From Microthrixaceae bacterium (GTDB lineage: Bacteria > Actinomycetota > Acidimicrobiia > Acidimicrobiales > Microtrichaceae), in NCBI GenBank assembly GCA_023957975.1, contig JAMLGM010000004.1, positions 310,001-374,000 on the forward strand: a stretch of 64,000 bases of DNA. The letters are read 5' to 3'. This document shows, piece after piece, positions 25,219-35,251 of the stretch; position 1 is the stretch's first letter; each line of letters opens with the position of its first letter. The notes under the pieces were generated by a model. It made no database searches. It had not been told where the DNA came from and saw only the letters and a list, made by a program, of their open reading frames with translations. The translations under genes and the position numbers were made by a program.

Positions 25219-26391
25219 ATGCACATCGCCTTGACCGACGAACAGGCGGCTCTGCGAGACGAACTCGCCGCCTACTACGAACAACTGCTGACCGACGAGA
25301 TCAGAGATGCGCTCATGGTCGAACACGGCTGTGGCCCTGTCACCCGACAGATGGTCAAGCAGATGGCCGAGGACGGCTGGCTCGGCATCGGCTGGCCGGT
25401 CGAATACGGCGGTCAGGGCAAGTCGCAGATGGAGCAGTTCATCTTCTACGACGAGTCGATGCGCTCGGGAGCGCCGGTTCCGATGCTCACGATCAACACC
25501 GTCGGGCCGACCATCATGAACTACGGCACCCAGGAACAAAAGGACTTCTTTCTGCCCAAGATCCTCGCCGGCGACCTGCACTTTTCCATCGGCTACTCCG
25601 AACCCGAGGCGGGCACCGACCTTGCCAGCCTCCGGACCCGCGCCGAACTCGACGGTGACGAGTGGGTCATCAACGGCCAGAAGATGTGGACCTCGCTGGC
25701 CTCTGACGCCGATTACTGCTGGTTGGCGGTGCGCACGGCCCCCGATGCCCCTAAGCACAAGGGCATCTCGATGATCATCGTCGATCTCAAGAACACCCCG
25801 GGCATCACCATCGAACCGCTCAACCTGTTGTCGAGCCACGACATCAACGCGGTGTATTACGACAACGTCCGGGTTCCCAAAGAGAACCTCGTCGGCGGGC
25901 TCAACAACGGTTGGAGCCTCATCACCAACCAGCTCAACCACGAGCGGGTCACCCTGTGCAGTTCGGGGCTGTTGGAACAGAGCCTCGAGGAGACCATCGA
26001 CTTCGCGGCGACCAGCATCTTGCCCAACGGCGAGCGGCTGATCGATTCCGAGTGGGTTCAGGTCAACCTCGCGAAGGTCCGTTCCGGCCTCGAGTTCCTG
26101 CGGCTCATCAACTGGAAGGTCGCTTCTTCAGCACACCTCGACATCGCCGATGCGTCGACCATCAAGATCTTCGGCACCGAGTTCTATCTCGAGGCGTTCC
26201 AACTGTTGATGGAGGTGCTCGGCCCACGCTCGTATCTGCACCGCCACTCGCCGGCCGAGGCGATCAAAGGCCGCCTCGAGATGATGTATCGCTCGCTGGT
26301 GATCCTCACCTATGGCGGCGGCACCAACGAGATCCAGCGAGATCTCATCGCCATGTTCGGGCTCGGTCTACCGCGCGCACTTCGCGGCTGA
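25219..26391 (+). CDS. Acyl-CoA dehydrogenase, first subunit of a pair
   Basis: This 390-residue protein has N-terminal ACAD helices, the FAD/substrate region FSIGYSEPEAGTDLASL (about residues 126-142), WVINGQKMWTS, and the C-terminal TYGGGTNEIQRDLIA, where classic enzymes have YEGT with the catalytic Glu; here it is Gly. Adjacent unequal ACAD genes commonly form alpha2beta2 enzymes for steroid side-chain or other bulky acyl-CoAs. A frame extension of 27 codons upstream of 25219 has no start signal. The gene is followed by its partner 25 bases downstream. Confidence 0.85.
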   Translation: MHIALTDEQAALRDELAAYYEQLLTDEIRDALMVEHGCGPVTRQMVKQMAEDGWLGIGWPVEYGGQGKSQMEQFIFYDESMRSGAPVPMLTINTVGPTIMNYGTQEQKDFFLPKILAGDLHFSIGYSEPEAGTDLASLRTRAELDGDEWVINGQKMWTSLASDADYCWLAVRTAPDAPKHKGISMIIVDLKNTPGITIEPLNLLSSHDINAVYYDNVRVPKENLVGGLNNGWSLITNQLNHERVTLCSSGLLEQSLEETIDFAATSILPNGERLIDSEWVQVNLAKVRSGLEFLRLINWKVASSAHLDIADASTIKIFGTEFYLEAFQLLMEVLGPRSYLHRHSPAEAIKGRLEMMYRSLVILTYGGGTNEIQRDLIAMFGLGLPRALRG

Positions 26392-26416
26392 CCGCTGGGA
26401 TTCTCAAAGGACGACC

Positions 26417-27523
26417 ATGAACTTCAACTTCACCGAAGAACAACAGGCCATCGCGGAACTCGCCGATCAGATCATCGGCGATCACTCCGACCCCGCAGCG
26501 TTGCGTGAGATCGAACTCGGTAGCGGACCCCGCTTCGACGCCGGACTGTGGTCGGCGCTTGCCGAGGCGGGACTGTTAGGTATTGCCGCCCCCGAATCCG
26601 CCGGGGGAGCGGGGCTCGGCCTCGTCGAGGCGGCGCTCGTCATCCGAGCATCGGCGTTGCACGCCGCGGCTGCGCCGGTGTGGGAAACCCTCGGTCTCGG
26701 CATCCCGGTGCTCTCGCGATATGTCGACAACGAGGTCGCGGCCGGGTGGCTCGCGAAGGCCGCCTCGGGGGAGGCGATCGTCACCGCGGCGTGGCATGAG
26801 GAACTCGGCGAGCCGCTCGACCCGCAACTCGTCACGGCGACTGCCGATGGCCCCGCCTGGTCCCTGCGCGGCACCAAGGTGCTGGTGCCGGCCGGGCTGA
26901 TCGCGAATGCGGTCATCGTGCCGGCACGCACCGAGTCCGGACCGGCGTTGTTCCTCGTCGATCTGTCGGATCTCGGCGACGCAGAGCGCGTCGAGGTGCG
27001 AACCACCGCGGCAACCCCCGATGCCAACCTGCATTTCGCCAACACCGCGGCCACGTTGCTGGCCACCGGCGACGAGGCGATCGCGTGGGCCTATGACCGT
27101 GCGGTTGCCACCCAGTGCGCGGCCGCGCTCGGCACGGCCGAATCCGCGCTGCGGATCACGGCGGACTACACCAAGGAACGCAAGCAGTTCGACGTTCCCA
27201 TCGCCACGTTCCAGGCCGTCGGCCACCGCGCTGCCGACTCCTACATCGATGTCGAGTCGATCCGGCTCACCACCATGCAGGCCTTGTGGCTGCTGGCGGC
27301 CGACCGCGACGCCACCATCGAGGTGTCGGCCGCACAGTATTGGGCGGCCCAGTCCGGCCAACGCGTGTCGCTCGCCGCCGCGCACCTCCACGGCGGCGTG
27401 GGCGGCGACCGCGACTACCCCTTGCACCGCTATTTCATTTTCGAAAAGCAGTACGAGTTGCATCTCGGCGGGGCAAGCGCGGCGCTTCGCCGATTGGGCC
27501 GCGAGATCGCGGCGAGCGCGTAG
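26417..27523 (+). CDS. Acyl-CoA dehydrogenase, second subunit of a pair
   Basis: This 368-residue ACAD-fold protein starts MNFNFTEEQQAIAELADQI at 26417 with an AAAGGA ribosome binding site. It shows ACAD helices, a middle beta domain weaker in motifs than its partner, the Arg-rich ITADYTKERKQFDVPIATFQ segment used for FAD contacts, and an AHLHGGVGGDRDYPLHRY segment near the C-terminus in place of the usual EGTNEI. The pattern fits the beta subunit of heterotetrameric ACADs. Substrate not shown; the family suggests steroid or branched acyl-CoA. Confidence 0.83.
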   Translation: MNFNFTEEQQAIAELADQIIGDHSDPAALREIELGSGPRFDAGLWSALAEAGLLGIAAPESAGGAGLGLVEAALVIRASALHAAAAPVWETLGLGIPVLSRYVDNEVAAGWLAKAASGEAIVTAAWHEELGEPLDPQLVTATADGPAWSLRGTKVLVPAGLIANAVIVPARTESGPALFLVDLSDLGDAERVEVRTTAATPDANLHFANTAATLLATGDEAIAWAYDRAVATQCAAALGTAESALRITADYTKERKQFDVPIATFQAVGHRAADSYIDVESIRLTTMQALWLLAADRDATIEVSAAQYWAAQSGQRVSLAAAHLHGGVGGDRDYPLHRYFIFEKQYELHLGGASAALRRLGREIAASA

Positions 27524-27534
27524 CTACGGCGTCG

Positions 27535-28631
27535 TTACTGGGCCTGGCGGTGCTCGAAGTTGGGTTGACGCTGAGGAAGCGTCACGACCATTCGAGCACC
27601 GCCGGGCTCGTTGTCGTCGACACCGACGGTGCCGTGATGGCGTTCGACGATGCCCGACACGATGGCCAGGCCGAGCCCGGAGCCGCCCGAGCGACGTGAG
27701 CGGTCGAGCCGCTGAAAGCGTTCGAACACTCGGCTGGCCTCGTCGGGCGGGATGCCCGGGCCGTGATCGGCCACGACGATCTCAACATTGGCGGGCCGCC
27801 CATGGGCCGCCGGGTATTGCCTCGCAGCGACCGCGTACGGAGCTGCGCCGTGGCGAAACGCGTTCTCCAACAGGTTGGTCACAACCCGTGAGATCAGCAG
27901 CGGATCGACCTCGAAGTGGATGTCGTCAGGACTGACCGATACCTCGACCTCGAGGTCCTCATCGTCCGCGTGGTGCCACCGGAACTCGTTCACCGCCGAC
28001 TCGATGAGGTCGGCGACCAGGGCCGACTCGAGGTGCAGCACCATCTCGCCCGAATCGAGGCGGGAAAGGTTCATCAACTGTTCGACCAGGGAGGAGAGTC
28101 GTTGCACCTGCTGGTACATGGTGTCGACGAACTTCGGGTCGGGCTCGCTGACTCCGTCGGCGAGATTCTCGATCATCGCCTGCAAGGCCGCGATCGGGGT
28201 CCGAAGCTCGTGGGAGGCGTTGGCGACCAGGTCGCGACGTTGACGATCGACCTCGGCGAGCTCAGCAGACATCTCGTTGAAGGCCGCCGCGAGCCGGCCG
28301 ACCTCGTCGCGCGAGCTTGCACTGACGCGCCTCGAGTAGTCACCGTCGGCCATCTGGCGTGCGGCGACCGCCATTTCACGCAAAGGCGTCGTAATGCCGC
28401 CGGAAACCAGGCGCATCGTTGCCAGGCCGACCAGGACCGACACGGCGATACGGGCCCAGAACGGAAACCCGAGCCGCCATCCGAAGGTGCCAAGTCCAAC
28501 GGCGATGATGACCGCTCCGGCGACGAGGATCGACAGTTTCGTGCGGATCGACCCGATTCGGTCGAGGGGACGCCAGCGGGCGAACCAACTCGCCGGCTCC
28601 GAGTCGCCGGAACCCGGAACGATCGATGCGT

Positions 28632-28635
<4 letters not shown>
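27535..28635 (-). CDS. Two-component sensor histidine kinase
   Basis: This 366-residue kinase has two hydrophobic segments (about residues 35-52 and 58-78) with almost no extracellular part, a HAMP domain, the HisKA phospho-acceptor ASHELRTPIAAL, and an HATPase domain with NLLENAFRHG, DHGPGIP and GSGLGLAIV. The tiny periplasmic region suggests it senses the membrane or a partner. Its GTG start overlaps the response-regulator stop by 4 bases, so the two are translationally coupled. Confidence 0.9.
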
Positions 28636-29306
<671 letters not shown>

Positions 29307-29313
29307 GACGCCA

Positions 29314-29319
29314 ACGGTA
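29314..29319 (-). promoter_or_regulatory. -10 box, leaderless start of the two-component operon
   Basis: On the minus strand TACCGT is followed by seven bases and ATG at 29306. Confidence 0.5.
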
Positions 29320-29408
29320 ACGATCCCGGGCACCTCCCGGGGTGTCCCCGGCGCATCGCCACAGCTTCTTCACAGGCTCGGCGAGGCCAGATATCGGCGT
29401 TGTGGCGA

Positions 29409-29414
29409 TACGGT
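29409..29414 (+). promoter_or_regulatory. -10 box, leaderless start of the lipoprotein
   Basis: TACGGT is followed by six bases and ATG at 29421. It faces away from the two-component promoter about 90 bases off. Confidence 0.5.
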
Positions 29415-29420
29415 GATCGG

Positions 29421-30200
29421 ATGCGATACGGCGTGCGCAGCAGGAAAACCCTCGGGGCGTTCGTGCTGTGCGGCGCCATCCTCGGCACTGCGTTGGCCGG
29501 ATGTGGGGGAGAGGGGAGCGGCGCCGACGCGAAGAGTGCTGCGGGTGCTGCGGGTGCAGTGTCGACCACGGCTGAGGTGTCGACAACAGTCGACGTGACC
29601 TCGACGACGGTCGAGGTGACCTCGGACGCTGTGGGATCGGACGGGATGGCTTCGGACGAGGTGGCTTCGACGACGACCCTTGACCCGCGCAGCGCTGTCG
29701 ACGAGTCCGCCCCCGACAGCGCTACCGCTGGCGATGTCAGGGAGTTTGGCGGCACCCCGCCGGCTGGGCCCGATGCGCTGGGCGAACTCGGCGCGCTGGG
29801 CGCACTCGCCGACGGTACCTATTTTGGTTACGTCACCGCTGTCGACCTGAGGCGATCGACAATCGACTTCGATGCGGCCCAACTGCTGAGCGGCGTCGCT
29901 GCCATCGAGCAGGCGCTCGCTGATGGCGCCGTTTCCGCTGACGACCCGACACCGCCCGGCGGGCTGTACGTGGTCAACAAGTCATTGGCGGTACGGACGC
30001 TTCGCGCTGCGCCCGGGCTTGTCGTCGAGTTGCTCGCCGGCCCGAGTTCTGCCGAATTGGTCTCAGCCTCTCTCGTTCGTCTGGAGAATTTCGTCGGGCT
30101 GTCGACGACCGTCCCCGACGCTCGCGGGGTGACCGTCCAGGTGGTGGTCGCCAACGGTCAGGCCTCGAGAATCGTCCAGCATTACCTCCCGACCCAGTAG
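29421..30200 (+). CDS. Secreted lipoprotein of unknown function
   Basis: This 259-residue protein has a basic N-terminus, a hydrophobic stretch and the lipobox LAGC near residue 28, so it is predicted to be lipid-anchored outside the membrane. A Ser/Thr/Val-rich linker of about 80 residues precedes a C-terminal domain of about 140 residues beginning DGTYFGYVTAVDL. I cannot assign that domain. The longer open frame upstream is shadow of the response regulator. It lies divergent to the two-component system and may be regulated by it or modulate it. Confidence 0.72.
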   Translation: MRYGVRSRKTLGAFVLCGAILGTALAGCGGEGSGADAKSAAGAAGAVSTTAEVSTTVDVTSTTVEVTSDAVGSDGMASDEVASTTTLDPRSAVDESAPDSATAGDVREFGGTPPAGPDALGELGALGALADGTYFGYVTAVDLRRSTIDFDAAQLLSGVAAIEQALADGAVSADDPTPPGGLYVVNKSLAVRTLRAAPGLVVELLAGPSSAELVSASLVRLENFVGLSTTVPDARGVTVQVVVANGQASRIVQHYLPTQ

Positions 30201-30208
30201 GCGCGTGG

Positions 30209-30214
30209 TACGTT
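30209..30214 (+). promoter_or_regulatory. -10 box of the zinc-finger gene
   Basis: TACGTT is followed by eight bases and then GTG at 30223. The last three bases of the box lie in the left arm of the palindrome. Confidence 0.4.
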
Positions 30215-30232
30215 TCGTCACTGTGACGAAAC
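30212..30232. promoter_or_regulatory. perfect 21-bp palindrome over a start codon (likely operator)
   Basis: Arms GTTTCGTCAC and GTGACGAAAC flank a central T. The right arm begins with the GTG start codon of the zinc-finger gene, and the left arm overlaps the TACGTT box. A protein bound here would block both polymerase and ribosome access. Confidence 0.65.
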
Positions 30233-30588
30233 AAAGCGGGAGCGTGAGCCCCACCGAGAAGCGGGGCGACGACAAACCCACTCGGTGCGCCTGGTGTTCG
30301 CGAGCGTTGCCGACACGTTCACCTCAAGCCATTGGCCGGCGAGCGATCTATTGCCGTCGAAGCTGCCGCCAGCGTGCGTACGAGGCCCGGCGTCGCTCCG
30401 CAGAACTCGGAATCGGCGATGATGACCTGGTCATCGCGAGAAATGAACTCGACGACGCCAACGACCGATTGTTCGAAATCCGCCTGTTGGCGGCCGACGC
30501 CCGGCGGGATCTCGATGACCGACTCGCAGCGACACGCGTACTGAGCCGCCTCCTCGACGGAATCGACGCCGTGATCGCCACCAACTGA
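30223..30588 (+). CDS. Small protein with Cys-rich basic zinc finger and coiled-coil tail
   Basis: This 121-residue protein has CAWCSRALP, then YCRRSCRQRAYEARRRS about 20 residues later: a four-cysteine site followed by a very basic helix, as in several actinobacterial DNA-binding proteins of unknown role. The second half is a charged, probably coiled-coil helix (ELDDANDRLFEIRLLAADAR). Start GTG 30223 is chosen because the -10 box and the palindrome are centred there; an in-frame GTG at 30205 lies ahead of the box. It may be autoregulated through the palindrome. Confidence 0.6.
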   Translation: MTKQSGSVSPTEKRGDDKPTRCAWCSRALPTRSPQAIGRRAIYCRRSCRQRAYEARRRSAELGIGDDDLVIARNELDDANDRLFEIRLLAADARRDLDDRLAATRVLSRLLDGIDAVIATN

Positions 30589-31143
30589 CGGGCTGCACGC
30601 TCTTCTGCTTCGCGGCACCACCGCCGTAAATACCCATTATGTCAAGTCGTCGTTTGGGTGGCGGATTCCACGGCGGAGCGATTCACGATGACCCAATGAG
30701 CTCCCCTGCCGGTTCCGCGGAGCTCAACCGCCCCGCGATGACGCGCTTCGTCCAGCGCTGACCGAACGGTGCCTCGCGGCACCCCGCCAACTCCTGAATC
30801 GCATCACCAAACTTGAACGCTGTCGGAGCTCGCGTCCTGAGCCACACGAACACCAAGTCACGGTCCTCCCCCACCGATGTGGCCTCCAGCCGAGTCTCAA
30901 CGATTGCGTAGGAGTCTGCGACGGTCACACCTTCGCAGAGAACGGCTGCCCGATCGTCACAACGTGTACGCGCTTCGACGCCGACAACGATAAGGAGCTC
31001 TCCCCACTCATGAGTACTGCAAACACCGGGGCTGCTCCAAGAAGGGCGTTAGACATCTGACGAACCTGAGCACGGTGTTTGAGCCGGCCGTCGAACCCGC
31101 CAAACGTCAGGTGCTCGTCCCGACCATCCGCCGAGCGATCGTC
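30589..31143. other. Stretch without a confident gene
   Basis: Between the zinc-finger gene and the terminator of the GGDEF gene I find no gene I can name. One small minus-strand frame (listed separately) is the only plausible coding region. No promoter, repeat or tRNA is evident. Base composition is slightly less GC-rich here than in neighbouring genes, which may mark a decayed or imported segment. Confidence 0.5.
30683..30928 (-). CDS. Possible small hypothetical protein
   Basis: An 81-residue frame from a GTG at 30928 encodes a helical, charged product with FVWLRTRAPTAFKFGDAIQE and RWTKRVIAGRLSSAEPAGE. I recognise no family. No ribosome binding site or clear -10 box is seen. It could be a small real gene or the remainder of a larger one. 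Confidence 0.25.
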   Translation of the reverse strand: MTVADSYAIVETRLEATSVGEDRDLVFVWLRTRAPTAFKFGDAIQELAGCREAPFGQRWTKRVIAGRLSSAEPAGELIGSS

Positions 31144-31172
31144 AGCGGCGACTGCAGGTCGCAGTCGCCGCT
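31144..31172 (-). terminator. terminator hairpin of the GGDEF-EAL gene
   Basis: Perfect 12-base arms (AGCGGCGACTGC and complement) with a 5-base loop begin 4 bases after the minus-strand stop at 31176. No T-tract follows. Confidence 0.65.
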
Positions 31173-31175
31173 CAA

Positions 31176-33752
31176 TCAGTCGGCAGTCGACTCCGAACGA
31201 CGTGGCATACCCACCAGGTGGGCGAGCGCCGGACGACCGGCGAGCGGTGTCTCGGCCTCGCTTGAGTGTGCCGCACTCGCGCCCGCACCCGCAGCAGCCG
31301 GCGAACCGGAGCCCGGCACCTGACGCCGGTCGCCCTCGGTTCGTACCACCGTGCGACGGTCGTGGCCATGGGTCGGGGCTCCCGGCTCCGAACCCGGGGC
31401 GGAAATCAGGCTGCCCTGGGCGCGTCGTTCCACCTCGCTCACCGCGGTTCCCACAAGCTGTCGCAGGTTCACACCAAGCGGCACCCGATCCATCGGACCG
31501 GGCAACCCCAACAGGTACCCCTGCGCGGTCGGAATCCCCAGTTTCGCCAGGAACTCCAGCTGCTTGCCCGACGCAACCCCCTGGGCGACAACTTCGATGC
31601 GCAACTGCCGCGCCAGGTCGGACAACGACTTCACCATCCACGCACTCGGGGGCATCGACTCGTTCACCTGCGCCACCAGACCCGAATTCAATTTGACCCG
31701 GCTCACCGGCAGGTCCCGAAGGTGCCCAAGTGGCGCATCCTTCGCACCGAACTCATCGAGCGCAATGCCGTATCCTGCGGCTCGGATTTCCGAAAGCACG
31801 CTGCTCAGACGCCGCGGGTCGTTGAAGTCCTCGACGTTGGTCAACTCGATACCCACCTGTTCCGGGTCGAGCCCAAGGCGGGCGAGTTGCCCCAACAGCC
31901 ACTCCGCACCCCGCGGACGCATCAGATCCGCCGGCGACACGTTGAACCACAGGCGACACGCCAGGTCCTTGACCCGATCCACATCCGCAGCGACCGCCGT
32001 GATCACATGTTCGAACAGCTCGTCGGTGCGGCCGATCCACTCGACGATGCTCAGCCAACCATCGGCCTGCAGCAGCGTGCCCTGCTCGTCCACCATCCGG
32101 GCAAAGACCTCGACGCCGATGCAGCGACCGTCACGCAGCGACACCTGCGGCTGATACACGGCCCGGACACGGCCGTGATCGAGTTCTGCACGGATGAAGT
32201 CCACGAAGTCCGCGGCGTCGGACTTGAAGGTGCTGGCCTGCCCACGTCCGGTTCGCTTCGCCTGATAGAGCGCCAGGTCGGCGTCGATCAACAGGTCGTG
32301 AAACGAGCCATTGCCTCGCGCCACACCGATACTCGCACCGACGGTCAGATCGAGACCGCCGACCTCATAATGGATGAGCGAATCGACCAGGCGTCCCGAA
32401 ATCCGCTCAAGGTCGTCGACGTCCTGGGGCGGCAACACCACCACGAACTCGTCGCCACCGATGCGTGAAGCGAGCCCGCCGTAGTTGGTGGCGACCTCGG
32501 AGAGCCGGCTCGCTGCAATCTGCAACACCCGGTCACCGACGGCGTGGCCATAGGTGTCGTTCACCGGCTTGAAGTGATCGAGGTCGATGTGCATCAAGAC
32601 GATCTCGTCGCACTCCTCGGCGTGGTCCTGCACCCACGACTCAAGCATCGCCCGGTTCGCCAAACCGGTCAGCACGTCGGTCGACGCCGAGGTGCGCAGG
32701 TCCTCATCGGCCTGACGGTTCCGGTTCTGACGAAGCGAGATCACCACCGTCGCAGAAAAGGCCAGGGCGATCCCGCTGTAGAGGTACCGCAGCGCGGTTC
32801 CTCGTTGCGCCTCGGCACGGCTGTTGAGATCGCCGGACAACGACGCGCCCGCGCTTTGGGCCAGAATCGTCAACGAGGAGCCCGAACGGTCGATGGCGTC
32901 GAGCAACGGACCCGTGGCAATTGCCGAACCACCGGCCCCCGCAGTTCCGGACAGCATCTGATCCAGACCATCGTTCAACAACTTCACTTCACCCGAGGTG
33001 CGCCAGGCCTCGTACTCGGCGGCGAACGCGTCAGGAGCCGGCACCGAATCGAAGTCCCAGGCGAACAGGCTGTCATCGGCGACCATCGCCAGCGGCGTCG
33101 CCACCGTGGCGGGCACCTCGGGCGAGACCTCGGTGCCTGCCGGCAGCGTCCGAAGCGAACCCGCAACGACCAACAGTCGCGAAAGCTCCACGATGAGCGC
33201 ATCGGGAAACGCCTCGTCTCCCACCAGCGACGACTGGCGGCTGGCGGTCGCGATCTGCGCCGCCGCCAGTGCGGTCGCGATGTTCAGCGAGTTGGGGGTG
33301 GGATCCGTCGTCGGAATCGCCGCGCCGATCGCCTCGGTCACCGAGATCGCCCGTTTCAGCCGGGTGTCCTTCGTCGGGATCGCCTCAAGCTGGTCCTCGA
33401 TCGCTGAGCGCCGCTGTGCGAACGCACTCGCCGCCTCCACCGAGGCCTCGGGCGAGACGGCATCTCGCTGGAGCAGATCCATCGCCCGCACCAGATCGAG
33501 CCGGGCTTTCGACACGGCGAGCCAGCCCGAATCGGTGTCGCTCACCCCCGCCCGATACAACGACACCGTGCCGATCGACCCAGCGATGACGCTCACGATG
33601 AACAACGACGCGATCAGCCAGCGCGCTCGTGGGTCCGAGGCCCAGCGCGTACGGCGCGAAAGCCGCCCAAGTTGTCGGGACAAGAAGTAATCGGTCGCCA
33701 CGCCTACAAGATCGGCACGTTGCGGGTGCGACCTGAGGAATCGGGCAATCAT
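31176..33752 (-). CDS. Membrane GGDEF protein with degenerate EAL domain
   Basis: This 858-residue protein has a membrane segment near residues 47-68, an extracellular-type helical region to about 310, a second membrane segment, a diguanylate cyclase domain with RIGGDEFVVV near residue 432, and an EAL domain. The EAL motif reads EVFAR instead of ExLxR, and the later motifs read DEFG for DDFG, KLN for KID and AQGVAS for AEGVE. It therefore likely makes cyclic di-GMP and does not degrade it, with the EAL part acting as a sensor. I see no RxxD inhibitory site before GGDEF. Confidence 0.85.
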   Translation of the reverse strand: MIARFLRSHPQRADLVGVATDYFLSRQLGRLSRRTRWASDPRARWLIASLFIVSVIAGSIGTVSLYRAGVSDTDSGWLAVSKARLDLVRAMDLLQRDAVSPEASVEAASAFAQRRSAIEDQLEAIPTKDTRLKRAISVTEAIGAAIPTTDPTPNSLNIATALAAAQIATASRQSSLVGDEAFPDALIVELSRLLVVAGSLRTLPAGTEVSPEVPATVATPLAMVADDSLFAWDFDSVPAPDAFAAEYEAWRTSGEVKLLNDGLDQMLSGTAGAGGSAIATGPLLDAIDRSGSSLTILAQSAGASLSGDLNSRAEAQRGTALRYLYSGIALAFSATVVISLRQNRNRQADEDLRTSASTDVLTGLANRAMLESWVQDHAEECDEIVLMHIDLDHFKPVNDTYGHAVGDRVLQIAASRLSEVATNYGGLASRIGGDEFVVVLPPQDVDDLERISGRLVDSLIHYEVGGLDLTVGASIGVARGNGSFHDLLIDADLALYQAKRTGRGQASTFKSDAADFVDFIRAELDHGRVRAVYQPQVSLRDGRCIGVEVFARMVDEQGTLLQADGWLSIVEWIGRTDELFEHVITAVAADVDRVKDLACRLWFNVSPADLMRPRGAEWLLGQLARLGLDPEQVGIELTNVEDFNDPRRLSSVLSEIRAAGYGIALDEFGAKDAPLGHLRDLPVSRVKLNSGLVAQVNESMPPSAWMVKSLSDLARQLRIEVVAQGVASGKQLEFLAKLGIPTAQGYLLGLPGPMDRVPLGVNLRQLVGTAVSEVERRAQGSLISAPGSEPGAPTHGHDRRTVVRTEGDRRQVPGSGSPAAAGAGASAAHSSEAETPLAGRPALAHLVGMPRRSESTAD

Positions 33753-33811
33753 TCACACAGGCACCGACGACGCGCGACATGATGTGAGCAATCGTTCTCC
33801 AAGGAGTCCAC

Positions 33812-35233
33812 ATGTCTCAAGTCATCACCCCCGCACTCATCGGCGGTGAATCCATCGTCGGATCCGACACCATGGAGGTCCGCTCCCCCTTCGACGGCCG
33901 CCTCATCGGCACCGTGCCGCGCCTCGAAATCACCCACATCGACGACGCCGTCGCCGTGGCCAAAAGCCTGCACCGGCAAGGCCCGCTGCCCGCCCACGAA
34001 CGCGCCGCGATCCTCGACCGGGCCGCGGTCCTGCTCAACGAACGCCTCGACGAGTTCGCGAACAGCATCTCCTGCGAGGCCGCCAAGCCGATCACCACCG
34101 CACGCATCGAGGCCACCCGGGCGCTCGACACGCTTCGGTTCTCCGCCGCCGCCGCCCGCACGTTCAGCGGCGAAACCATCCCGATGGATGCATCGTCGGC
34201 CGGGGCCGGCAAAATCGGCTGGGTCAAACGCGTGCCGATCGGGGTCGTCGCTGCCATCAGCCCGTTCAACTTCCCGCTCAATCTCGTGTGCCACAAGATC
34301 GCACCGGCCGTCGCCGCAGGCGCCCCGGTCGTGTTGAAGCCCGCATCGGCCACCCCACTCACCGCCCTTCGAATCGCGCGCCTCTTCGAAGAAGCCGGCC
34401 TTCCCCCAGGCTGGCTCAACGTCGTGACGGTTCCCGGCCGCACCGCCGACCACCTCGTCACCCACGACGACGTCGCGATGATCACCTTCACCGGCTCGCC
34501 CGATGTGGGGTGGGGCATCCGGTCCCGCGCAGCCAGAAAGCGGGTGAACCTCGAACTCGGCAACAACGCACCGATCATCATCGAACCCGACGCCAACCTC
34601 GCCAACGCCGCCACGAAGATCGTGGCCGGCGGCTTCGGCTACTCGGGCCAAACCTGCATCTCGGTGCAGCGTGTCTATGCCCACCGCGACATCCACGACG
34701 AACTGCTCGACGCGGTCGTTGCGGCCACCGACAAGCTCGGCGTGGGCGACCCGGCCGACCCCGACACCGTGGTCAGCGCGCTCATCAACCCCGGCGAAAC
34801 CGACCGGGTGCACAGCTGGATCGGCGAGGCCGTCGACGCCGGAGCGACGCTCGCCACCGGCGGCACACTCAACGACGGCGTGCTTGCACCGACGGTGCTC
34901 ACCGGCGTCACCGCCGATATGGCGGTCAGCCACGACGAGGTCTTCGGCCCCGTCATCGGCTTCGCCGACTACACCGACTACGAGGACGCCCTGCGCCGAG
35001 CCAACGACACCCGCTACGGCTTGCAGGCTGCGGTCTACACCGCCGATCTTGCCAAGGCCATGCGCGCCGCGGAGGTACTGGACTTCGGCGGAGTGCTCAT
35101 CAACGAGATGCCGTCGTTTCGCACCGACCAGCAGCCCTACGGGGGCGTGCGCGACTCCGGCAACACCCGCGAGGGCCCGGCGTTCGCCATCGAGGAGATG
35201 ACCGAGCGTCGGCTCATCATCATCCAACCCTGA
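33812..35233 (+). CDS. NAD(P)-dependent aldehyde dehydrogenase
   Basis: This 473-residue ALDH has the catalytic Cys in FGYSGQTCISVQR near residue 280, the general-base Glu in VNLELGNNAPIIIE near 249 and cofactor loop ITFTGSPDVGWGIRS. The start has AAGGAG upstream. It should oxidise an aldehyde to an acid; the substrate is unknown, although the sequence looks closest to semialdehyde or phosphonate/lactaldehyde-type ALDHs. It converges on the YqgE gene with an 18-base gap. Confidence 0.9.
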   Translation: MSQVITPALIGGESIVGSDTMEVRSPFDGRLIGTVPRLEITHIDDAVAVAKSLHRQGPLPAHERAAILDRAAVLLNERLDEFANSISCEAAKPITTARIEATRALDTLRFSAAAARTFSGETIPMDASSAGAGKIGWVKRVPIGVVAAISPFNFPLNLVCHKIAPAVAAGAPVVLKPASATPLTALRIARLFEEAGLPPGWLNVVTVPGRTADHLVTHDDVAMITFTGSPDVGWGIRSRAARKRVNLELGNNAPIIIEPDANLANAATKIVAGGFGYSGQTCISVQRVYAHRDIHDELLDAVVAATDKLGVGDPADPDTVVSALINPGETDRVHSWIGEAVDAGATLATGGTLNDGVLAPTVLTGVTADMAVSHDEVFGPVIGFADYTDYEDALRRANDTRYGLQAAVYTADLAKAMRAAEVLDFGGVLINEMPSFRTDQQPYGGVRDSGNTREGPAFAIEEMTERRLIIIQP

Positions 35234-35251
35234 CCGCTTCAGATGCGCTGG

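Noticed and set aside
30925..31641. 238-residue minus-strand open frame
   Set aside because: It overlaps the end of the GGDEF-EAL gene on the same strand in another frame and has no recognisable motif; composition is that of a shadow frame.
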